The notes beneath the pieces were generated by a model, which did not search any database, was not told where the DNA came from, and saw nothing but the letters and a program-made list of their open reading frames with translations. From Bacteroidales bacterium UBA1184 (GTDB lineage Bacteria > Bacteroidota > Bacteroidia > Bacteroidales > ML635J-15): a stretch of 29,339 nt of DNA. The stretch lies in contig DBYO01000033.1 of assembly GCA_002310235.1 (NCBI GenBank), positions 149,618 to 178,956 of the forward strand. The letters run 5' to 3'. Both the position numbers and the translations under genes were made by a program. Positions 1 to 8,385 of this stretch are shown here, in pieces (position 1 is the first letter of the stretch; each line of letters starts with the position of its first letter).

Positions 1-315
1 AAGAAGCAGGAACTCAACTGCACCAAGGCCGAAAACCAGCGCCGCGACCTCGACGAGCAGATGCTTCTGCAAATGCAGATGGCTTGGAACGACCTCAGCG
101 AAGCCTACTCGCAGGTGATGTTGTCGCAGCAGACAGCCGAAACCGCCACCGAGAATCTGAATCTCAGCACCGACAACTACAACGCCGGTATGATAAGCAT
201 GTCGGAACTACTCGAAGCACAGACCCTGCTACAACAGGCACACAGCCAGCTTGCCGACGACAAAGTTGATTACATGAAAAAATTAACGAAATACAGACAG
301 CTGACAAGGCAATAA
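1..315 (+). CDS. TolC-family outer membrane efflux protein, C-terminal fragment
   Basis: The reading frame is open from base 1 and ends at TAA 313-315, so the last 104 or so residues of a longer gene are present. The chain is a heptad-rich, Gln/Ala/Glu-rich helical segment followed by the pattern LxxxxxNYNAGMISMSELLEAQTLLQQA. That is typical of the last repeat of TolC-like proteins, where a YxxGxxxxxxLLxAQ motif closes the second periplasmic helical hairpin. TolC proteins form the outer-membrane and periplasmic tunnel of tripartite efflux pumps and type I exporters. The RND or membrane-fusion partners would lie upstream, outside the window. The substrate cannot be inferred. The internal ATG at 61 is not the true start, because coding continues upstream in frame. 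Confidence 0.85.
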   Translation, partial: KKQELNCTKAENQRRDLDEQMLLQMQMAWNDLSEAYSQVMLSQQTAETATENLNLSTDNYNAGMISMSELLEAQTLLQQAHSQLADDKVDYMKKLTKYRQLTRQ

Positions 316-319
316 AAAA

Positions 320-358
320 AGCTGAACAATTATTTCTTTTGCCCGTTTTTGTTCAGCT
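320..358 (-). terminator. Intrinsic terminator of the glycosyltransferase gene
   Basis: AGCTGAACAA (320-329) pairs perfectly with TTGTTCAGCT (349-358), with a 19-nt loop. Read on the minus strand, the stem is followed by a run of T (complement of 314-319). The glycosyltransferase stop codon (330-332) lies inside the loop, so terminator and coding end overlap. It may also halt the convergent TolC-type transcript. Confidence 0.75.
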
Positions 359-1103
359 CATAAAGTTTCATATACTTGAAGAAAGTAGTACTTGCATTTA
401 ACACGGACAGCACTAAACCTTTGTATCCATAAAATATTCCCTTACGGAAGAAATAATCCCTGTTGAATGTATGCAGAGCCTTGAATACGGCAGCAAACTT
501 GCTGGTTTTCTTCCCTTTCTCGAACTTTTCCTGAGCAGCAAGAGTCGAATATACATTCATTTTGCGGATTATAGACTCAATATTATCGGCTGTATAATGC
601 TTCAAAGCATCCTTAATGAAAATCTTTTCGGTACTAGGCATTGTTTCCACGCCCTCGTGCACCATGTTTTCGTTGAAACGCGTATATCTCCTGTTAAAGA
701 TTCGCCACACATAGTCTGGATACCATCCACAGCACTTCATGCAACGGTCGCCGTAGTAGTTGAGCCGCGACAGGGCAACGACAGTATTGTTGTTCAGTTG
801 TAACGCATTTATCCTGTCAACAATTTCGGGCATAAGCACCTCGTCGGAATCGATACTCAGAATCCAGTCGTTGGCAGCATGACCGAGCGCGATGTTTTTC
901 ATCTTGCCGAAACCACAGAAATTGGGTTCGTGAAAAATCTTCACGTTGGGGTATTTTGCAGCAATATCGACAGTTGCATCGGTACTGCCATTGTCGAGCA
1001 GAACGACTTCACCGAAAGTACGCAACGACTCAAGGCATTCCGAGATTGTTGCCTCGGCATTCTTGACGAGTATCACTGCGCTTATCTTTTCAACGTTCTG
1101 CAT
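330..1103 (-). CDS. Family 2 glycosyltransferase, LPS-core WaaE/KdtX-like
   Basis: A 257-residue GT-A fold enzyme of glycosyltransferase family 2. The nucleotide-sugar site is visible as AVILVKNAE near residues 9-17, DNGSTD at 37-42 and the metal-binding DSDE at 85-88. The spacing, the early SIDSDEV motif and a basic C-terminal third resemble the WaaE/KdtX branch that adds a hexose to the inner core of lipopolysaccharide. The sugar and acceptor are inference. There is no clear membrane helix, so it is probably cytoplasmic or peripheral at the inner membrane. The ATG at 1103 is preceded by a TAnnTTTG box. It seems to be a single-gene unit, convergent with the TolC-type gene. Confidence 0.85.
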   Translation of the reverse strand: MQNVEKISAVILVKNAEATISECLESLRTFGEVVLLDNGSTDATVDIAAKYPNVKIFHEPNFCGFGKMKNIALGHAANDWILSIDSDEVLMPEIVDRINALQLNNNTVVALSRLNYYGDRCMKCCGWYPDYVWRIFNRRYTRFNENMVHEGVETMPSTEKIFIKDALKHYTADNIESIIRKMNVYSTLAAQEKFEKGKKTSKFAAVFKALHTFNRDYFFRKGIFYGYKGLVLSVLNASTTFFKYMKLYELNKNGQKK

Positions 1104-1124
1104 AAGAAATACAATTTATTGATG

Positions 1125-1132
1125 CAAAAATA
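1125..1132 (-). promoter_or_regulatory. Bacteroidetes -7 box for the glycosyltransferase gene
   Basis: On the minus strand the octamer is TATTTTTG, matching TAnnTTTG, 21 nt before the ATG at 1103. No convincing -33 TTTG lies at the usual 19-21 nt spacing. Confidence 0.55.
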
Positions 1133-1210
1133 ATAAAGTTTCACGTTTCTGGTTTCTAGTTCAATGTTCAACGATTTCTCGCAACGACCACACATCAACT
1201 ATTAACTCCC

Positions 1211-1242
1211 AACTTTCAACTTTTAACTTTCAACTTTCAACT
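1211..1242. repeat. AACTTTC heptamer tandem array
   Basis: Short head-to-tail copies of AACTTTC, one slightly degenerate, in the 144-nt spacer between the glycosyltransferase and clpX. The same heptamer in opposite orientation (GTTGAAA, four copies) lies at 9114-9141. The rest of 1104-1247 is low-complexity GTTTC/AACTTTC text with no gene. Confidence 0.7.
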
Positions 1243-1247
1243 GGCAA

Positions 1248-2471
1248 TCATGCGTTTCTGAACTTTATCGCCGCTGTCTTATCTAGTTTGCTTTCGGCAT
1301 ATTCCTTTGTCACAACAAACGACTTTTTCTTTTCCGACGGCATTTCGAACATAGCCTCGAGCATTATCGACTCGCATATCGAACGCAATCCGCGAGCGCC
1401 AAGTTTGAACGAAATTGCCTGATCGACAATGTAATCCAAGGCTTCATCCTCGAATTTGATGTCGATTCCATCAATCTTGAACAGCTTGATATACTGGTTT
1501 ACAATCGAGTTCTTCGGTTCGGTAAGAATCATTCTCAAAGCTTCGCGATCGAGCGGATTCAGGTAGGCGAGCACAGGCAGACGTCCGACGATTTCGGGGA
1601 TGAGACCGAACTTGCGGATATCTTCGGGAATAACGTACTGCAACATGTTCTTGCTGTCGATTTTCTCGATGTTCTTCTGTGTTCCGTAGCCTACAACCTG
1701 CGTATTCATGCGTCGTGCGATAATCTTGTCGAGACCTTCGAATGCACCGCCGCAGATGAAAAGTATATTTTTGGTATCTACCGGTATCATCTTCTGCTCT
1801 GGATGCTTGCGTCCGCCCTGTGGAGGAACGTTCACTATCGAACCTTCGAGCAACTTGAGAAGTCCCTGCTGCACACCTTCGCCCGACACATCGCGGGTAA
1901 TGCTTGGATTGTCGCCTTTGCGGGCAATCTTGTCAATCTCATCGATGAAGACGATACCCTGCTCGGCCGATGCAACATCGTAGTCGGCAGCCTGAAGCAA
2001 ACGGGTAAGCAAGCTTTCGATGTCCTCGCCCACATAACCTGCCTCGGTGAGAACCGTCGCATCGACGATGGCGAAAGGAACGTTCAGCATCTTGGCTATA
2101 GTCTTGGCTAACAAGGTCTTGCCGGTACCCGTTTCACCGACCATTATTATGTTCGACTTTTCGATGTCGACATCGGTTTTCTCCTGGCTGATGCGCTTGT
2201 AGTGGTTGTACACAGCAACCGACAGTACCTTCTTGGCATAGTCCTGACCAATTACATAGTCGTCGAGGAAAGCCTTTATCTCCTTCGGCTTTTTAAGCTT
2301 GACAGCAGCCTTTGCTGGCTTGTCGTTTTTAAGGAACTGCTCTTCCTCCTTCAATATTTCGTATCCACGTCTTATGCAGTCGTCGCAGACGTTTCCGTTG
2401 ACACCCTGGAACAGGATTCCAACTTCCTTGCGAGAACGACCGCACAGCGAACATCTATCGTTTTTGTCCAT
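1248..2471 (-). CDS. clpX: ATP-dependent Clp protease ATP-binding subunit ClpX
   Basis: AAA+ unfoldase that recognises, unfolds and feeds substrates into ClpP. At 407 residues it is of usual length. The N-terminal zinc-binding domain has Cys7, Cys10, Cys29 and Cys32. Walker A is GETGTGKT at 112-119, the GYVGED pore loop is at 145-150, and Walker B IVFIDEID is at 173-180. The RKH loop is at 221-223 and the sensor-2 GAR at 358-360. The loop that docks into ClpP, IGF in E. coli, reads VGYG near 260-263, a conservative variant. clpX lies downstream of clpP on the same strand after a 209-nt repeat-filled gap, so it may be read from the clpP promoter or from one I cannot recognise. The ATG at 2471 starts directly before the zinc finger. 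Confidence 0.97.
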   Translation of the reverse strand: MDKNDRCSLCGRSRKEVGILFQGVNGNVCDDCIRRGYEILKEEEQFLKNDKPAKAAVKLKKPKEIKAFLDDYVIGQDYAKKVLSVAVYNHYKRISQEKTDVDIEKSNIIMVGETGTGKTLLAKTIAKMLNVPFAIVDATVLTEAGYVGEDIESLLTRLLQAADYDVASAEQGIVFIDEIDKIARKGDNPSITRDVSGEGVQQGLLKLLEGSIVNVPPQGGRKHPEQKMIPVDTKNILFICGGAFEGLDKIIARRMNTQVVGYGTQKNIEKIDSKNMLQYVIPEDIRKFGLIPEIVGRLPVLAYLNPLDREALRMILTEPKNSIVNQYIKLFKIDGIDIKFEDEALDYIVDQAISFKLGARGLRSICESIMLEAMFEMPSEKKKSFVVTKEYAESKLDKTAAIKFRNA

Positions 2472-2680
2472 AAAGTTTAGTTTCTAAGTTTGAATGCCTT
2501 CGGCGTTTCTAAGGGCTAACGCCCGTTTCTGAGTTTCAAAGTTTAGCTTACGCTGAGCTAAAGGTTAACTTCGTTGAGGGCTTCGCCGTTTTATGGTTGA
2601 CGCTGTTTATAATTGTTTTGGGATTGAAGTCCTAAAGGCTTGCAGGCTTGAAGTCTGTTAGCCTGTTTGCCATTTAGTCT
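2472..2680. repeat. Intergenic mosaic of mini-hairpin modules (clpP-clpX spacer)
   Basis: This spacer has no ORF of its own and is built from short words. AATGCCTTCGGCGTTTCTAA (2493-2512) and GGGCTAACGCCCGTTTC (2513-2529) recur nearly unchanged near 14.5 kb. A 26-nt block at 2565-2590 recurs exactly at 14495-14520. GCAGGCTTGAAGTC (2642-2655) recurs with one change at 27220-27233. Several words are tiny hairpins, such as GCC-TTC-GGC and GGGC-TAAC-GCCC. No promoter for clpX was recognised here. Confidence 0.75.
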
Positions 2681-3361
2681 TTAATATTCAATCTCTCTAT
2701 ACAGAATCTCGTCAATCATTCCATATTCCTTAGCTTCCTCGGCAATCATCCAGTGGTCGCGGTCGGAGTCGGTGCGTACCCTTTCGATTGGCTGGTGCGA
2801 GTGGTTTGCGATGATTTCGTAGAGTTCCTCGCGAAGCTTCAGGATTTCCTTTGCGGTAATTTCGATATCGGAAGCCTGACCTTCGGCACCACCCATAGGC
2901 TGGTGAATCATCACGCGCGAATGCTTGAGAGCCGAGCGCTTGCCGTGTGCACCTGCGCAAAGCAATACTGCAGCCATCGAAGCGGCCATGCCCGTACAGA
3001 TGGTGGCAACGTCGGAACGGATGTACTGCATGGTATCGTAAATGCCAAGACCTGCATAAACCGAACCGCCAGGCGAGTTGAAATAAATCTGGATATCCTT
3101 GCTCGGATCGCTGCTTTCGAGGAAAAGAAGCTGTGCCTGGATGATATTGGCCACATCATCGTTTATAGGAGTACCAAGGAAGATAATCCTATCCATCATC
3201 AAGCGTGAGAATACGTCCATCTGAGCTACGTTAAGCGTGCGTTCCTCAATGATTGTAGGATTGATATATCCGTTGTATATGCTTGTGTACTGGTCGAAAA
3301 CAAGACCGTTTACGCCTCTGTGCTTTACGGCGTACTTGCGAAAATCGTTGTTAAAGTTCAT
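2681..3361 (-). CDS. clpP: ATP-dependent Clp protease proteolytic subunit ClpP
   Basis: Serine peptidase of family S14 that forms the double-heptamer chamber served by ClpX. At 226 residues, the triad is Ser128 (in GMAASMA), His153 (MIHQP) and Asp202 (SDRDHW). The 25- and 49-residue spacings match E. coli ClpP exactly. The ATG at 3361 was chosen because the longer frame, starting at 3424, would run through a TAnnTTTG promoter box (3382-3389) and adds a non-homologous peptide. The N-terminal region of about 35 residues before the catalytic core may include a propeptide. It is followed by clpX on the same strand and is divergent from tadA. Confidence 0.97.
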   Translation of the reverse strand: MNFNNDFRKYAVKHRGVNGLVFDQYTSIYNGYINPTIIEERTLNVAQMDVFSRLMMDRIIFLGTPINDDVANIIQAQLLFLESSDPSKDIQIYFNSPGGSVYAGLGIYDTMQYIRSDVATICTGMAASMAAVLLCAGAHGKRSALKHSRVMIHQPMGGAEGQASDIEITAKEILKLREELYEIIANHSHQPIERVRTDSDRDHWMIAEEAKEYGMIDEILYREIEY

Positions 3362-3381
3362 AGCTATTATTTTTAAAAGTG

Positions 3382-3389
3382 CAAAAATA
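3382..3389 (-). promoter_or_regulatory. -7 box for clpP
   Basis: On the minus strand the octamer reads TATTTTTG, 20 nt upstream of the clpP ATG. It fixes the start codon, since any longer clpP reading frame would begin upstream of the transcript. There is no clear -33 element. Confidence 0.55.
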
Positions 3390-3455
3390 CAAGATTTTCC
3401 CGTATGGCATCGGATTTTGCGCAAATAAAATTAACAAGTTTGCAATTAATTTATT

Positions 3456-3463
3456 TACCTTTG
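3456..3463 (+). promoter_or_regulatory. -7 box for tadA
   Basis: TACCTTTG matches TAnnTTTG and ends 8 nt before the tadA ATG at 3472, predicting a nearly leaderless transcript. Together with the clpP box at 3382-3389 it forms a compact divergent promoter region. Confidence 0.55.
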
Positions 3464-3471
3464 TCACGACT

Positions 3472-3906
3472 ATGGACTACGAAAAATATATGAAAATTGC
3501 GCTCTCGGAGGCTATGGATGCCGAAATGGAGGGCGAAGTGCCTATTGGCGCCGTGGTAGTATGTGGTGACAAGGTGATTTCGCGTGCGCACAACCGCACA
3601 GAGCACCTGCACGACGTAACCGCCCATGCCGAGATTATGGCCATTACCGCCGCCGAGGACTATCTTGGGGCAAAGTACCTTACCGACTGCACACTTTTTG
3701 TAACCGTGGAGCCTTGCGTGATGTGCGCCGGCGCAATAGCCTGGGCACAGCTTGCAGAAGTGGTTTATGGTGCAACCGACGAAAAACGCGGATTTTCGAA
3801 ATATTCCGAAAAGATTCTCCACCCCAAGACCAAGCTTGTAAAGGGAGTACTCGCCGAAGAGTGCGAAAAGAAAATGAAGGAGTTTTTTGCGAAGAAAAGG
3901 AAATAA
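3472..3906 (+). CDS. tadA: tRNA-specific adenosine deaminase TadA
   Basis: Zinc deaminase that converts adenosine 34 to inosine in the anticodon of tRNA-Arg(ACG). The 144-residue protein carries the metal ligand and proton-shuttle motif HAE (His52, Glu54) and the second zinc motif PCVMC (81-85) followed by AGAI, as in the CDA/TadA fold. Length is slightly under that of E. coli TadA. The start at 3472 gives MDYEKYMK, which matches the family's first helix; an in-frame upstream ATG at 3379 would place coding sequence over the promoter and clpP leader. A guanine deaminase of similar fold is less likely given the length and motif context. Confidence 0.92.
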   Translation: MDYEKYMKIALSEAMDAEMEGEVPIGAVVVCGDKVISRAHNRTEHLHDVTAHAEIMAITAAEDYLGAKYLTDCTLFVTVEPCVMCAGAIAWAQLAEVVYGATDEKRGFSKYSEKILHPKTKLVKGVLAEECEKKMKEFFAKKRK

Positions 3907-4029
3907 TAACCTAAACAAACGCAATCACTTATATCTTGTATAGCAAATCTTTGCGAAGCTATATTTCTATCACCATCAACATGATGATAACTTTCGGAAA
4001 ATGATTCCGCCGCATTTCGAATATTTTTT

Positions 4030-4037
4030 TATGTTTG
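4030..4037 (+). promoter_or_regulatory. -7 box for the SprB-repeat giant gene
   Basis: TATGTTTG fits TAnnTTTG, 27 nt before the ATG at 4065. It overlaps an alternative in-frame ATG at 4035, which therefore cannot be the start. The spacer 3907-4064 is otherwise featureless and AT-rich. Confidence 0.6.
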
Positions 4038-4064
4038 CATTTTGTTAATGTAATTTTTATTCAG

Positions 4065-7000
4065 ATGAAAGGCTTTATACTGGCATTTGCATTTATTTTC
4101 ACAGCATTACTGGGTGTTTTCGGGCAGACATCCACATCATATTCATTTGAGGGCTGTCTTCCTTCCGACACCATCAACTGCATGGCACAGGATGCCAACG
4201 GCAATATCCTCATCGGTACGGCAAAAGGACTTGTTTCGTACGACGGCACAAGTTTCAACGTCATAACCACCGCCGACGGACTTGCCGGCAACACAATAAA
4301 CGACATTTCGGTAGCTTCCGACGGAAGAATATACGTTGCAACCAACAACGGCATCTCAGTAAGTAACGGCAACTCGTGGCAAAACGACATCACAGGCGGT
4401 GAAATCCGCAAAATTGCAGCCTCCGGTGACGGCAGATTCTGGTATTCGACATCCCACAATTCGGTAATCGAATACTATGCAGAAAACACAACTCCAGTAA
4501 GCGGCGACTACAGCTTTTCGAACGGAGTGACGGGAATATACATCGACCGTTCGCAGAACGTATGGATAAGTTGCAACGGCAACCTTGTAGAACTTTGTGC
4601 AAACGGAAAAACCAAATCTTTTGCCGATATTTTCAGAGGCAAAATAGTATATGAAGTTTACCAACGTTTCAACGGTGACCTACTAGCTGCGACAAGCACA
4701 GGAATAATGTCGTACGACTACAACACATGGACCGCCCTCAATGGAATTGAAACCGGAGTAGCAACTGTATGCGAAGACTACGCACAGAACATAATATACG
4801 GAAACCTAAACGGCATTTACCGCTACGACGGAACATCGAGCTCCTTGCTTAACGGCAGTTTCTCGACTGGCGTACTTATGGTCAGCGGTCAGAATGACAA
4901 AAAGATATGGGCCAACGATGCACAAAACGGAATTGCAGTGCTCGACTTCGACGGCAACACCGAAACTTTACACACCAACCGCACACTAATTAACCACACT
5001 CCGAACTTTATCTGGGGAGACAACGCCGGAAAAGTCTGCATAGCAGGCAGCCAAGGTATCAACATAGTTTCGGACCTCACATGGCTGTCGTACAAGAAAA
5101 ACTTGCAAAACCTTAGCGTAAAGGCGGCATGCTTCCACAACGACACGACCTGGATTGGCAGTGACAACTCACTGATATGCAAGTATGGACGGAATATTTC
5201 GGTTGTCGCACAGACAAACATCAACGCACTGGCCGAAGATGCCAGCGCAGTTTATGCAGCGACCAACTCGGGCATACTCAAGATTGTCGGCGGTCAGGTT
5301 GTCGATACCATCGAATCGAGCAATGCTGTAACCGACCTGATCTGCTCGAACGGACTGTTCGCATTGACGGAAAATACTGTATATAAAATAGAAAACGGAA
5401 CGATGGTTCAAGTTTCAGCAATTGAACTAACAGCAGCTTCCCGTTTCATAAAGACAGCCTCGGGAAATATTTTCATTACTATCGACAGTGGAATTGCAAG
5501 GTTCAACCCAACTGAATCTCCTGCAATAGAAATAATCGAACCGGGATTACCAGAAAACATAGTCTCGTCGGCAGCCTGCGACGACAATGTATATGTACTT
5601 CTCGAAAACGGCGACATTTACGAGTATTCGAACATTTTGCGCGAAGTAACTACAAGTACAAGCAACTGCACAGAAATAGCCTCGACTGGAAACGGAATAC
5701 TATGGGCAATTTGCAACGACGGCAGCGTATCGCGTATATGCATCAACTGCAACACGACATTTACCATAACTTCGCAACCCGAGACCTGCGACGGAAGCCA
5801 CAATGCAAGCCTTACCGTTTCGGCAAGCGGAGCTACCTCCTACTCTATCGACAACGGCCAAAGCTGGCAGTCGGGAGGAAGTTTTGCAAACATATCGGGC
5901 GGATACAGACATATTTTAGCCAAAAACTCAGCAAATAAAATAATTGCCGATTCAGTTTTCTTTGTCGGATATGGCAACGCTCTTCAGAATCAAAATCTTA
6001 ATTACATTCAGCCAGATTGCTTCGGTGAAACAGGAAGCCTTTCGCTTTCAAATCTTGGAGCATCGACTTTTGTATGGGAAAACTCCAACACATCGGCAAC
6101 CGAACGCACAAACCTCGGAGCAGGCACATACACAGTAACAATAACCTCAGGAACCTGCAGCAGAATACTATCGACAACTATTGTCACAAAGGAACAAATT
6201 CTTACAAGCGCAGACTCCGACAACCTTCTGTGCAACGGCGACAATTCGGGAAGAATCGCGCTTAATGTTTCGGGAGGCACATCGCCATACACTTACACAT
6301 GGAACAACAATGCAGAAACTGCAATAATAGAAAATCTTGCCGCAGGAGAATATTCCTGCACAGTTTCCGACAAAAATTCATGCACGGCTTCGATGTCATC
6401 AACCATAACTCAGCCCGATTTGCTGTCGGTACAAGCCGAAGCCACCGACATAACATGTTTCGGTGCCAACAACGGCTCAATCGCAGTTTCGGTAAGTGGT
6501 GGAACACAGCAATACCAATACTCGTGGAACGACAATACCACAACAGAAGACAGGACAAGCCTTGCTCCAGGCAACTATTCGCTTACAATAAGCGATGCAA
6601 ACGGTTGTACTGCAAGCATTTCGGAGATCATAGCCCAACCTGAGATTCTCTCTATTTCGTCAACCCAAACCGACATAAACTGCTTTGGAGCAAATAACGG
6701 AGCCATCAACATTACGGTAAGCGGCGGAACAGAAAATTACAGCTATGCTTGGTCCAATGGAGCCACCACTTCCAGCATAACAAATCTCTCCGCCAGCGAA
6801 TATTACCTCACAGTTACAGATGCGAATTTGTGCATTGCAACATTGTCGACAATCATATCCGAACCTGCAGAACTTATAGCGTCGGCACAAATCACACCGA
6901 CCACTTGTCCAGGAGCCGACGACGCTCAGCTTTTGGCATCGGCAACCGGCGGCACAGGTGTTTATGCACAATATTTCTGGCTTAACGAAAACCATTTACC

Positions 7001-8381
7001 TGTTTGCCTGCAGCAACAATACCAGAATGTTGTCCCGGGAACATATTACCTTGTGGCAAAAGACAGCCACAACTGCACCGACACAATTCAGGTTGTTGTT
7101 GAAGATGCCGAATCGCACAACTTTGCGGTATCGGTTACAAACGTCACTTGCAACGGAGCAGACAATGGAGCAATTGCAATAACGCCCGAAGGCGAAAACA
7201 TCAGCAGTTTCGCTTTTGCATGGAACAACAGCATTTCGAGCAGCAACAGCGCCAACTCACTTGCCGCAGGAGATTATTCGGTTACAATAACCGATGCGAA
7301 CAATTGTACTACCGTAATCGACACCACAATAACCGAACCCGAAATGCAGTTGGCTGGCGACCTTGGCGACATAATGATATGCGAAGGCTCAGAATTTTTG
7401 TTCGATGTCGGCAGTTACGCTTCGTACCAATGGAGCAACGGAGCTACAACACAAAGCATCAGCATAAGCGAAGAAGGCACTTACTCGGTAACAGTTACCG
7501 ACAACCAGAACTGCCGCTCCTATTATGTGGCAAATGTTTCGTATCGCCATCCATATACCGGCGACAAACTTGCAATGGCGAGCGTTACAGAGACAAACTC
7601 TGTAGTTTTGCGCTGGAACAAGACCGAAAACCAAGGAACAGCGCAATATAAAATTTATCGCGATTCGGGCGACGGTTTCTCGCAAATAGCATCAGTGAAC
7701 TTCGATGCCGAAGCTATGTACGAAGACACAACAGCAAACACTTCGGAAATATACTATAAATATAAGGTGACAACCGTAAGCAACTGCGGAGACGAGAGCG
7801 AAACTGACGAATTCCACCGCACAATAATCCTTGCTGCCATTTGCGACCCCAACAATGTATGCAATCTCAACTGGAGTCCCTACAGGGGCATAACCGAAAC
7901 TTTCACTTACATACTTGCCGGCGATTCGCCTGAAACATTGGAAGTTGTGGATTCGGTACTTTTCAGCACCTACAATTATGAACAGATGAACCAGTATGAA
8001 GACGGAACTTATTACCGCATAATGATAAAGATGAGCCATCCGCTCGAATCTAACGGAATTATTTACGACAGGATTTATTCCAACATTGTACGTTGCGGAG
8101 GTAGCGACCCTGTAGACCCGCCTGTAATGACCGAAGAATTCAGCATTTCAAACATTTCGGCATATCCGAATCCTTTTGGCGATGAAATTACAATAGAGTT
8201 CAACGCAAACGAGACCGAAAATGTTGCCTACGAAGTGGTAAACACCTTGGGACAAATTGTAATTGAAGGCAAGGATGTAACAAGTCCTATAAGCTTAGGA
8301 GCCGAGCTCAAGACGGGAATGTATTTCGTAAGGCTTAGTGCAGGAGAAGAAATTCACACAATAAAGATAAGCAAGCAATAA
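4065..8381 (+). CDS. Secreted beta-propeller / SprB-repeat protein with T9SS type A sorting domain
   Basis: A 1438-residue exported protein. Residues 1-21 are a signal peptide ending in VFGQ. Residues of about 25-565 hold sensor-propeller blades of the kind found in two-component regulators (DANGNILIGTAKGLVSYDG and relatives). About 570-1150 hold some eight SprB-like repeats, each starting CxGxxNG and ending GxYxVTVTDxNxC, with one cysteine at each end. A fibronectin-III-like region (YKIYRDSGDGF) follows at about 1160-1260. The last 80 residues, with AYPNPFGDEI, LGQIV, GMYFVRL and KISKQ, form a type A C-terminal sorting domain read by the type IX secretion system. The protein should therefore reach the cell surface or be released. 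SprB repeats are known from the gliding adhesin of Flavobacterium; adhesion here is inference. truA follows after 4 nt. Confidence 0.93.
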   Translation: MKGFILAFAFIFTALLGVFGQTSTSYSFEGCLPSDTINCMAQDANGNILIGTAKGLVSYDGTSFNVITTADGLAGNTINDISVASDGRIYVATNNGISVSNGNSWQNDITGGEIRKIAASGDGRFWYSTSHNSVIEYYAENTTPVSGDYSFSNGVTGIYIDRSQNVWISCNGNLVELCANGKTKSFADIFRGKIVYEVYQRFNGDLLAATSTGIMSYDYNTWTALNGIETGVATVCEDYAQNIIYGNLNGIYRYDGTSSSLLNGSFSTGVLMVSGQNDKKIWANDAQNGIAVLDFDGNTETLHTNRTLINHTPNFIWGDNAGKVCIAGSQGINIVSDLTWLSYKKNLQNLSVKAACFHNDTTWIGSDNSLICKYGRNISVVAQTNINALAEDASAVYAATNSGILKIVGGQVVDTIESSNAVTDLICSNGLFALTENTVYKIENGTMVQVSAIELTAASRFIKTASGNIFITIDSGIARFNPTESPAIEIIEPGLPENIVSSAACDDNVYVLLENGDIYEYSNILREVTTSTSNCTEIASTGNGILWAICNDGSVSRICINCNTTFTITSQPETCDGSHNASLTVSASGATSYSIDNGQSWQSGGSFANISGGYRHILAKNSANKIIADSVFFVGYGNALQNQNLNYIQPDCFGETGSLSLSNLGASTFVWENSNTSATERTNLGAGTYTVTITSGTCSRILSTTIVTKEQILTSADSDNLLCNGDNSGRIALNVSGGTSPYTYTWNNNAETAIIENLAAGEYSCTVSDKNSCTASMSSTITQPDLLSVQAEATDITCFGANNGSIAVSVSGGTQQYQYSWNDNTTTEDRTSLAPGNYSLTISDANGCTASISEIIAQPEILSISSTQTDINCFGANNGAINITVSGGTENYSYAWSNGATTSSITNLSASEYYLTVTDANLCIATLSTIISEPAELIASAQITPTTCPGADDAQLLASATGGTGVYAQYFWLNENHLPVCLQQQYQNVVPGTYYLVAKDSHNCTDTIQVVVEDAESHNFAVSVTNVTCNGADNGAIAITPEGENISSFAFAWNNSISSSNSANSLAAGDYSVTITDANNCTTVIDTTITEPEMQLAGDLGDIMICEGSEFLFDVGSYASYQWSNGATTQSISISEEGTYSVTVTDNQNCRSYYVANVSYRHPYTGDKLAMASVTETNSVVLRWNKTENQGTAQYKIYRDSGDGFSQIASVNFDAEAMYEDTTANTSEIYYKYKVTTVSNCGDESETDEFHRTIILAAICDPNNVCNLNWSPYRGITETFTYILAGDSPETLEVVDSVLFSTYNYEQMNQYEDGTYYRIMIKMSHPLESNGIIYDRIYSNIVRCGGSDPVDPPVMTEEFSISNISAYPNPFGDEITIEFNANETENVAYEVVNTLGQIVIEGKDVTSPISLGAELKTGMYFVRLSAGEEIHTIKISKQ

Positions 8382-8385
8382 AAAT

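Noticed and set aside
4061..8039. Many long ORFs on both strands inside the SprB-repeat gene
   Set aside because: They are frame shadows of a repetitive gene of even composition, lack start context, and the 1438-residue frame has a signal peptide, repeats and sorting domain.
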